Shown: positions 51,303 to 57,153 of the stretch, piece after piece | How the letters are laid out: each line of letters opens with the position of its first letter | How positions within the stretch are numbered: the stretch's first letter is position 1 | NCBI RefSeq assembly: GCF_005938385.1 | Contig: NZ_VCRA01000040.1 | Location: 1-57,153, forward strand | DNA length: 57,153 bases | DNA from: Paenibacillus mesophilus | GTDB lineage: Bacteria; Bacillota; Bacilli; Paenibacillales; NBRC-103111 | Reading direction: 5' to 3' | The notes under the pieces: model-generated | Seen by the model: only the letters and a program-made list of their open reading frames with translations | What the model was told of the DNA's origin: nothing | The model's database searches: none | Program-made: the position numbers and the translations under genes

Positions 51303-52541
51303 TCAATCGAATTCGCACCTTTCTCGTAATTCCCGTAAAACGCTCAGCATGCCTTGATAATGTCGATCCTGATAATCGCGAAGAAGCTCCCGCGTAGTCT
51401 TGTCCGTATGCGTTATTCTCGACCGTTCCTCGCCCTCCCACTCCAAATCGAAGCCGGGTACGTCAAGCTCCTTATACAGCCACGCGGGCAAGCTTCCGGA
51501 GGAACAGGCGTAGCTCATCCGAACCGGCCTATCCTCCAGCCCGTAAAACCCTTTCGTATAAGCCGCAAGCAATGGAAGCGAGCGTTCCGAGAAGGCTTGA
51601 TCGTTGCGGGCGTATTTGGAAGCGAAGAAGGCAGGTCCGCATATGCTGGCCAAGCAGTGGAAGGAAAAGACGCAGCGAGGCTTCGCTTCATGGATAAAGG
51701 AGATGACCGCTCGCGTCTCCGGCTCGGAACAAGGCCGAGGCCCCCTATATGTGATCGCGTCCGGATCGGACGTATCCAGTCCGTAGCTATAATCCGTCTC
51801 TTCCCATTCGGCCGGAAAATTGCGGTTGATGTCCACCCCGCTGCCGTTTGTTCGTAAATAACCCGGATGTCCATGCACGAGCCGCTCCCGTTCATCGGTC
51901 GAAACGGCGGGAAGAATGGCCAGCCCGGCATGCGCCAGCTCATCGCCGTTATCCCTCAATAAACGCTCGACAGCCGGAATGATCAGCTCCGGCCCCGATT
52001 CCCCCGGGTGGATCAAGCCGATAAAGGCCGCGCGACGAGCCGCATTCCCGACAAGCAGCCCGCGAATATCCGCCCCCCGAACGGAACGCCCGAAGCTCTT
52101 CAGCGTAACGAGCTGCGGGTACATCGCGGAAAGCCGTTCCATCCGTCTATCGATCTCTTGCTGCGGCCACCATATCTCCGCATCCCGGACGCGGACGGCA
52201 GCGGGACCGACCGGGGGGTCACCCCGGTCGGAGCTTACCCAATAAGCGTATGTGGAGCCTACTTTTGCAAGAGAATCAACATACGTGTATTTACGGCCGT
52301 TTCCCGCATCCATTGCTCCCTCGAAAAGAATCTCGGCCTGTTCGGGAGAAAGTCCGTCGAAATACTCGCCGTAATCTTCATTGAAACTAAAGGCCGGTTC
52401 CTCCTTCCGGTAAATGCGGATCATCGGCGGTTGGCCGTTCTCAGATCCGGAGAGGAAGAGAGGAGTGCTTTTGTAGAAAGAAAGGCGGACGCCGCCTTCC
52501 GCAGCCTGTATGCGCAAATTATAAAACAGCTTTCTGGACAT
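51303..52541 (-). CDS. M14 family zinc carboxypeptidase-like protein
   Basis: A 412-residue protein. Residues 1-110 form a fibronectin-like N-terminal region. The peptidase domain has the first zinc pair in GLIHPGESGPE (H-x-x-E), GVDINRNFPAEW, a third His in VFSFHCLASI, and the catalytic Glu in PGFDLEWEGEE. It should cleave C-terminal residues or amide bonds of glycopeptides or cell-wall peptides. No signal peptide is seen. AAGGAAG lies eight bases before the ATG. It sits 28 bases after the solute-binding gene, an odd partner for it. Confidence 0.85.
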   Translation of the reverse strand: MSRKLFYNLRIQAAEGGVRLSFYKSTPLFLSGSENGQPPMIRIYRKEEPAFSFNEDYGEYFDGLSPEQAEILFEGAMDAGNGRKYTYVDSLAKVGSTYAYWVSSDRGDPPVGPAAVRVRDAEIWWPQQEIDRRMERLSAMYPQLVTLKSFGRSVRGADIRGLLVGNAARRAAFIGLIHPGESGPELIIPAVERLLRDNGDELAHAGLAILPAVSTDERERLVHGHPGYLRTNGSGVDINRNFPAEWEETDYSYGLDTSDPDAITYRGPRPCSEPETRAVISFIHEAKPRCVFSFHCLASICGPAFFASKYARNDQAFSERSLPLLAAYTKGFYGLEDRPVRMSYACSSGSLPAWLYKELDVPGFDLEWEGEERSRITHTDKTTRELLRDYQDRHYQGMLSVLRELRERCEFD

Positions 52542-52569
52542 TTCCGCATCTTCCTTCCCGCAAGCGCCG

Positions 52570-53889
52570 TCACTTTTTCATCGCTTTCGCTTCCGCGATT
52601 TTTTTGTTCACTTCTTCATCGGCGTCCCTGAGAGCCGTGTTCATATCTTTCTCGCCGACGATGACCGAGAGCATGGCGTTCGTAATCGCCGTTTGCCCGA
52701 AGTTGTTGTACTCCCCGACGTAAGCGGGCGGCGCTGCCGGTTTCTTCGCTCGAATCGCGGCGATATTTTTGCCTTGCCATTGCGCCACGTTCCGGCCGAA
52801 CGCCGCCTTGACTTCCGTACTTTTCAGCGGAGAGATTTGCGCAAAGTCGGACATCAGCTTCGTCTGGACTTCGTCGGACAGCAGATGGGCGATGCTGAGA
52901 AACGCCTCGTCGCGATGCTCGCTCGTGGAGGCGACAGCAATGTAAACAGGATACGGCTGGGAACCGACGCCCGGCGCTTGCTTCATCTCCGGCAGGCTGA
53001 CGGCGTTCCAGTTCAAGCCGTCTTCCGGCTTCGGCGCATCGGAGTTGAACATGACGAACATGGCGGACGACTTCTCTTTGAAAAACGCCTCTTTAATCGC
53101 ATTGCCGCTGATCATCGCTTTAGTCGCATTATATCCCGGCATCGTATACAGCGGAAGCATCGTCTCGATGAACTGCTTCCATGGATCCGTCTGGAGCGCC
53201 GCTTTCTCCCCCTTGCTATCCAGATAACCGAGAGACAGCTGATTGACGGACACCAAGTTCGACGGAGCGGTGACGAAGCCGCGGTACTGGACTCCGCCTT
53301 CGTTTCTCGTAAGCCGCGTGGCGACGCTGTACAAGCTTTCCCATGTCATATTGTCCGTCGGATAAGGAACGCCGAATTTATCGAAAATATCTTTATTGTA
53401 ATAAAGCAGCAGACTAAGATCGTATAACGGCAGCGCGGTTACCTTCCCGCCATCCAGGTTGCGGATCATGTCCATGTAAGCGGGGTCCAGCCGGTTGATA
53501 TCGAATTGATGCTTCTTGATCAAATCCGACATGTCCGCAGTCAGCTCGACCGGTTTGATTTGCCCGCGATATCCGACGAACGAGGTGATGATGAGATCGA
53601 TCTTGCGCTTCTCCGTTACGAGATTTTGCACGGTCTGTCCGGTATTCTCGATCACCTCGAACGAAATGTGCGGATATTTCTGCTGAATGCTTTTCCCATA
53701 CCTATCCATAAACCATTCGTTGTTCCCGCCTCCCGGCGTCAGCACCTGCAGCTTCACCGGCTTCGCGCTTTCCGCGGGCGCTTTCTGCGCCTCCTCCGTT
53801 CCTTGCGTTTTGCCTCCGCAGGCCGTCACCGCCAGCGCCGCCGCCAACACAACCCCGGACATTCTCATGCTCCCCCAAGCATTGCCCAT
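52570..53889 (-). CDS. ABC transporter sugar-type solute-binding lipoprotein
   Basis: A 439-residue extracellular binding protein. The N-terminus MRMSGVVLAAALAVTACGGK has a lipobox ending in Cys, so the protein is anchored outside the membrane. The fold is of the large family that binds sugars and oligosaccharides (VKLQVLTPGGGNNEWFMDRY, VTALPLYDLSLLLYYNKDIF, MTWESLYSVATRLTRNEGGV). No permease or ATPase gene lies next to it. GAGGTG lies seven bases before the ATG. A perfect 18-bp palindrome overlaps the -35 region and a cre-like site lies downstream of it. Confidence 0.9.
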   Translation of the reverse strand: MGNAWGSMRMSGVVLAAALAVTACGGKTQGTEEAQKAPAESAKPVKLQVLTPGGGNNEWFMDRYGKSIQQKYPHISFEVIENTGQTVQNLVTEKRKIDLIITSFVGYRGQIKPVELTADMSDLIKKHQFDINRLDPAYMDMIRNLDGGKVTALPLYDLSLLLYYNKDIFDKFGVPYPTDNMTWESLYSVATRLTRNEGGVQYRGFVTAPSNLVSVNQLSLGYLDSKGEKAALQTDPWKQFIETMLPLYTMPGYNATKAMISGNAIKEAFFKEKSSAMFVMFNSDAPKPEDGLNWNAVSLPEMKQAPGVGSQPYPVYIAVASTSEHRDEAFLSIAHLLSDEVQTKLMSDFAQISPLKSTEVKAAFGRNVAQWQGKNIAAIRAKKPAAPPAYVGEYNNFGQTAITNAMLSVIVGEKDMNTALRDADEEVNKKIAEAKAMKK

Positions 53890-53978
53890 ACGCTCACCTC
53901 AAACTTCATTTTATATAAAGCGGATCGATTGTCCGCCTCATACCGTACGAATACCGCAAAATGATTCGCACATCTCCG

Positions 53979-53992
53979 ATACAGCGCTTTCA
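53979..53992 (-). promoter_or_regulatory. cre-like site upstream of the solute-binding gene
   Basis: TGAAAGCGCTGTAT on the minus strand fits the CcpA site pattern TGWNANCGNTNWCA at all but the last two positions. It lies downstream of the predicted promoter, where it would block transcription. Confidence 0.4.
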
Positions 53993-54022
53993 TTTCATAT
54001 CTATAGATTAAACCAGCGGTGT

Positions 54023-54040
54023 AATATTGTCAACAATATT
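54023..54040. promoter_or_regulatory. Palindromic operator overlapping a -35 box
   Basis: AATATTGT-tg-ACAATATT on the minus strand is a perfect 8+2+8 palindrome. It includes TTGACA (54029-54034). A weak -10 such as TAATCT follows 17 bases later. A repressor bound here would shut the solute-binding operon. Confidence 0.55.
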
Positions 54041-54086
54041 AAAGTCGACAAATTTCTTTATTATTGTATATAACTTCAATAAACGC

Positions 54087-54117
54087 AAAAAAAGGAGCCC
54101 CGAAGGCCCCTTCTCCA
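54087..54117 (-). terminator. Terminator of the squalene-synthase-like gene
   Basis: On the minus strand GGAGAAGGGGCC-ttcgg-GGCTCC is followed by seven or more U. It separates the synthase gene from the solute-binding operon. Confidence 0.8.
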
Positions 54118-54180
54118 ACGCTTATTACTTCGTTCTTGCACGAAGAATCACATTTACTCGAATGCAGTGTTGTACCGCGC

Positions 54181-55008
54181 TCAAGATTTCGTATCGCCGG
54201 TCAGCCTGCCGACGATTTCCAGCACATCCGATCTTCTCAGCTTGCTCTCGCCGGCGGCCAGCGCGTTCAGTGAGCCATGCGCCAGCGCGAGTGGAATGCT
54301 GCAAAATTGATAGACCGGTCCCGGAGGGATCGCGGCGATATATTCGTCGGCCTGCCGCAAGTTTTTTCTCGTATAGGCGACCATTTCCTCCATTCCCCAG
54401 CCGTCGGGAAAAAAAGCGACGCCTCTTGTTTGATCGTCGTTGCGGTTCAGTAAGATGTTGACGGCTTGCAGTCCGCGGCCGAAGGCGACCGCTTTCGTTC
54501 GATCCGTCGCCGTACCGTCGTACCACATCCAAAGATCGGTAAGCAGCTCTCCAACGGCTCCAGCCACACAGTACGTATAGTGGTCCAAATCGTCTTCCGT
54601 CCGGATATGCCACTCTCGTTCCACCCATTCCGCCATCTGCTCCGCCATCTGTGCCGTACTTTGCAGAACCCGGTCGGTAATCGTGGAAGGGCACAGCTCG
54701 ATCCAATCGTTCAGACGCACGGAAACGGCCGGCAGCTGTTCCCGATACGGATGAAACAGCGATTGCAGCGCGTCGCTTCTGGACGGCTCCCGAACGATTG
54801 TACCGATCCCGGTCAGCAAGCTCACCTTCACGTCGGACGGCAGGTCGGGGTGATCTTCGATCTCGTCGATAGCCCTCATGCACAGGTAGGCCGATGCGAC
54901 CGCTTCCTTTAATCCCGGTACCAGACCGTTTATCGGAATCAAGAACGTCCTGCTTGTCAGTGCCAGCATTTCCATTGCATCTTTCATGAAATCTTTCGTC
55001 GTATTCAC
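54181..55008 (-). CDS. Squalene/phytoene synthase family protein
   Basis: A 275-residue prenyl-head-to-head synthase type enzyme. SRTFLIPINGLVPGLKEAVA, the first Asp-rich motif AYLCMRAIDEIEDHPD, YCVAGAVGELLTDLWMW, and the second Asp-rich motif NILLNRNDDQTRGVAFFPDG are all in order. It would join two prenyl diphosphates to make a C30 or C40 isoprenoid. I take the GTG at 55008 (MNTTKDFMKDAM), with GGAG ten bases upstream. The same frame is open to an ATG at 55197 that overlaps the stop of the preceding gene. Those 63 codons contain AIAELEVF, which looks like the end of another domain, so translation may start there too. Confidence 0.82.
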   Translation of the reverse strand: MNTTKDFMKDAMEMLALTSRTFLIPINGLVPGLKEAVASAYLCMRAIDEIEDHPDLPSDVKVSLLTGIGTIVREPSRSDALQSLFHPYREQLPAVSVRLNDWIELCPSTITDRVLQSTAQMAEQMAEWVEREWHIRTEDDLDHYTYCVAGAVGELLTDLWMWYDGTATDRTKAVAFGRGLQAVNILLNRNDDQTRGVAFFPDGWGMEEMVAYTRKNLRQADEYIAAIPPGPVYQFCSIPLALAHGSLNALAAGESKLRRSDVLEIVGRLTGDTKS

Positions 55009-55193
55009 CGGCTGCCCACTCCAAATTCGTATATTGCCTTGCGCCGGCTTGCCGGCGAAATCCGAACCCTGTATCTTATTCAAGGTATCACATCCGGCCG
55101 GGTACTTCAAATTTTGCATGCCGCAATGCGAAAAAACCTCCAACTCCGCTATGGCGGTGAATTGGAAGTTTCCCCCTGCGATCCGTTTGACCG

Positions 55194-56567
55194 TCATTTA
55201 AATTGCAACGAATAAATATCGGCATCGCTCAAAAGGAAACGGATCCGCACCGGCTTGCCGGCAAGTGCCGATACGTCTTCGCCGTTACGCCATCTTACGA
55301 CGCCTTCCAGCTCGTCTCCGTACAACGTCTCCATATCCGCTGCCGCGTACCCTTCCAACGGCCTACCTGATTCATCCGTCAGTTCGACTTGGATAGAGCC
55401 GGCAGCCGAAGTCGCATAGTTCAGCAGAAGCCGGTTTCCGGAGAAAACGAGTGGACGGGTCGTCGCCTCTCCTCCCCGATACCCTCCATGGAGAGAGCCG
55501 AAGCCGTGCTTTCTCACCGTCACCCGACGCAATTGGACGTCGTCCCAACGGTAATGCTCGGTTACGTACAGCGAGAACAGCTCTGGCTCCGTTTCCAGCT
55601 GCACGATGCCGTGCGCAATCATACTGCTGCGCTCCGTCCAATTTTTCCGGTCATGGCCCGGGCGCAGCCAACCTTCCGGAAACGTCCGGTCCCAATGAAG
55701 CCCGTCGCGACTAGACATGAATACCGTATCCGACAGCCCCGAGACCGGGTGTTCGGCCACTTTTTTGCGCGACTCCACGAATCGTTTCGGAAAAGACAAA
55801 TACATATGCTCGGCGCCCGGGCAGACGACCGAAGCGTTCGTATAAAAGTGTTCGATCGGAACGTCCGCATCGTATGTGTTGAGCTCGAACGGCTGCCACG
55901 TCCGAAAATCAGGGGAGACGGAGCTATGTACGGCCCTGACTTTTTGCTCCGTCCAATAACGGGCGTAACAGCGGTACGCCTCAATGTTCGGATCCCACAG
56001 GATGATGTTGTGCGAATCGAACGGCTGGTCGGTGATGACCGGATGTTCTTCCATTTTCGACCAATGAATCCCGTCCTGCGAATGTAAGGCGTTAAGCATC
56101 CCTTTCGTCCACGGCGTTCCTCGCGGTGCGACTCCGCCTACAGCCTTGAACAGCGACTCCTTCGCTGCAGCCGGTGAAACGTCCTTCATCGGCGCGAAAT
56201 TATGCGATTCCAGACCGCGCCATATGATGTTGTTCTTGCCGGAACCTTCATACTCGTAGACCCCGAGCGCCGGTTTGGCGAATTGGACGCCGTCCTCGCT
56301 CTCCGCATAACAGGTAACTTGCCGGTCGTCGTGATCGTCGGCGCGCGCATTGCCCCGGTAGTACAGCCGAATTTTCCCTTCGTCTTGAATGACCGTGAAA
56401 TAACAAACGGTATTGCCTTCCCAAGGCTGGTCGAACTTCATTACGACTTCGCGCTTGACGGGCGGGGTCACCCGCAGCTCGGTTCCTTGCCGCTCTTCGA
56501 TCAGCCAATTGTCGACGAACATTTCGATCCTCGATCCGATTGTTGCGACGTCTTTACCGCGTGTCAT
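55194..56567 (-). CDS. Five-bladed beta-propeller glycoside hydrolase-like protein (GH32/GH43 type)
   Basis: A 457-residue protein. SRIEMFVDNWLIEERQGTEL at the N-terminus, then repeated propeller strands with Asp and aromatic residues (GKIRLYYRGNARADDHDDRQ, ALHSQDGIHWSKMEEHPV, SVSPDFRTWQPFE, DGLHWDRTFPEGWLRPGHDR). It is common in Bacillus-group and Planctomycete genomes next to sugar genes. The substrate and catalytic acids are not certain. GGTGAACG lies a few bases before the ATG, a weak site. A good promoter is at 56727-56756. The stop overlaps the first ATG of the synthase frame. Confidence 0.7.
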   Translation of the reverse strand: MTRGKDVATIGSRIEMFVDNWLIEERQGTELRVTPPVKREVVMKFDQPWEGNTVCYFTVIQDEGKIRLYYRGNARADDHDDRQVTCYAESEDGVQFAKPALGVYEYEGSGKNNIIWRGLESHNFAPMKDVSPAAAKESLFKAVGGVAPRGTPWTKGMLNALHSQDGIHWSKMEEHPVITDQPFDSHNIILWDPNIEAYRCYARYWTEQKVRAVHSSVSPDFRTWQPFELNTYDADVPIEHFYTNASVVCPGAEHMYLSFPKRFVESRKKVAEHPVSGLSDTVFMSSRDGLHWDRTFPEGWLRPGHDRKNWTERSSMIAHGIVQLETEPELFSLYVTEHYRWDDVQLRRVTVRKHGFGSLHGGYRGGEATTRPLVFSGNRLLLNYATSAAGSIQVELTDESGRPLEGYAAADMETLYGDELEGVVRWRNGEDVSALAGKPVRIRFLLSDADIYSLQFK

Positions 56568-56726
56568 CTTGCGTTCACCGCTTTCTTATATCGTTTTGAA
56601 ATCGCTTGCCAAGCGCCGAAGTCATAGCATCCGGCTGACGACTGCGCCCAATAAAAATAGATCGCACATTTGTACATTTTCAACTTCGTCGTATCACATT
56701 ATGACACTATTGTATCTTTCGAGTTC

Positions 56727-56756
56727 ATTATAAGCCCATCCTTTTTAACTTGTAAA
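56727..56756 (-). promoter_or_regulatory. Promoter of the beta-propeller gene
   Basis: On the minus strand TTTACA (56751-56756), 18 bases, then a perfect TATAAT (56727-56732). It lies about 160 bases upstream of the ATG. No other gene is seen between. Confidence 0.65.
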
Positions 56757-56789
56757 TAGGAAATGCAAAATAAACTCCCCTAAAATGTG

Positions 56790-56908
56790 ATGGCCGCGGG
56801 CTGACGATCGGTACGCATGTGACCAGTCTGCCGCATGAACAGATCGTTCGCCTGAAGATCAACTTCGGTAAGCGGAAGAGCGCTATCGGTGGAAATAGAA
56901 GTCTTTAA
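56790..56908 (+). pseudogene. Possible gene remnant
   Basis: A short open frame without start reads GRGLTIGTHVTSLPHEQIVR and LKINFGKRKSAIGGNRSL. It looks like the tail of a real protein but has no start and no recognised family. Chance is not excluded. The rest of 56568-57106 holds only the promoter above and no gene. Confidence 0.25.
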
Positions 56909-57106
56909 GCCGTCGCAAAAAAAGCACATCAGCTGAAAAATGAACCGAATTTGCTAATTTGTGAACCTCGTTACGCTATTTGGCTCCACTTCTCGGCAAT
57001 TGGAGGAACAGTGAACCTGAAGTAACTAATACATTTAAGCCCCATAATTGGAATGGAGTCATCATAGTGAACTCATGTACACTATAGATGAGGGGGGGCG
57101 AACAAC

Positions 57107-57153
57107 ATGAAAAAGAACAGCATCTACGAAGAACTCCGACTGAAAGTAGCACA
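57107..57153 (+). CDS. 5' end of an unrecognised gene, runs off the right edge
   Basis: Fifteen codons are visible, MKKNSIYEELRLKVA. GAGGGGGGCG lies a few bases before the ATG, a good ribosome site. The family cannot be told from this length. Confidence 0.55.
   Translation, partial: MKKNSIYEELRLKVA

Noticed and set aside
54125..55024. 299-codon minus-strand open frame overlapping the squalene synthase gene
   Set aside because: Out-of-frame, Arg/Gly-rich translation; the other frame has all conserved synthase motifs.

Overview
The window looks like chromosomal DNA of a spore-forming, moderately GC-rich Firmicute of the Paenibacillaceae (Paenibacillus or a close relative). The evidence is the strong Shine-Dalgarno sites (GGAGG), the hrcA to dnaJ heat-shock cluster with a CIRCE operator next to hemW and lepA, a YheC/YheD spore-coat type ATP-grasp protein, the Bacillus-type rhamnose aldolase/dehydrogenase fusion, and many plant-sugar genes. 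No rRNA, tRNA, CRISPR array, phage or complete insertion sequence was seen.

Layout. 1-3.9 kb: the start of an unknown gene, an alpha-L-rhamnosidase (GH78) and a guanylate-kinase-like protein with an altered P-loop. 4-12 kb: cardiolipin synthase, an AI-2E-type permease, a membrane-anchored FMN glutamate-synthase-like protein with an 18-bp tandem repeat in its tail, a YheC/D protein and an MFS exporter. 11.8-17.8 kb (minus): a rhamnose operon in the order rhaEW fusion, an ASRT-family small protein, rhaA, rhaB, DeoR regulator. 17.9-19.7 kb: a visibly AT-rich insert with a GNAT acetyltransferase and a small HTH-like protein, bracketed by two copies of a 60-bp terminator-containing repeat. 19.7-27.6 kb: accessory genes, including a frameshifted gene, a two-DTG aspartyl protease, a flavoprotein/nitroreductase pair, a polysaccharide deacetylase and an ECF sigma factor interrupted by an in-frame TAG. 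28-32.7 kb: CDF metal transporter with a terminator-bearing leader, VanW, BdbD/BdbC, AzlC/AzlD. 32.7-37.7 kb: hexuronate genes (UxaC-like, UxaE), a metallophosphoesterase and an SGNH hydrolase. 38-49 kb (minus): small stress-type proteins, then lepA, hemW, ArgA-like acetyltransferase, and hrcA, a group III (archaeal-like) chaperonin, grpE, dnaK, dnaJ. 49.5-56.6 kb (minus): a beta-propeller glycosidase-like gene, a squalene/phytoene synthase, then an orphan sugar-binding lipoprotein operon with an M14 carboxypeptidase and a glycosidase-like protein.

How the genes work together. The GH78 enzyme could release L-rhamnose, which RhaA, RhaB and the RhaEW fusion convert to dihydroxyacetone phosphate and lactate. 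UxaE and the UxaC-like protein would handle hexuronates from pectin. The heat-shock operon is under HrcA/CIRCE, with one archaeal-type chaperonin between hrcA and grpE.

The most unusual points are the chaperonin inside the dnaK operon, the ASRT-family gene in the rhamnose operon, the repeat-flanked AT-rich insert, the two broken genes (TAG in the sigma factor, +1 shift near 20.44 kb), an ARG-box-like site over the promoter of the ArgA-like gene, and four different families of intergenic hairpin repeats, one of them (66-bp units) between dnaK and dnaJ. Functions are inferred from sequence motifs recognised by eye; no database search was run.
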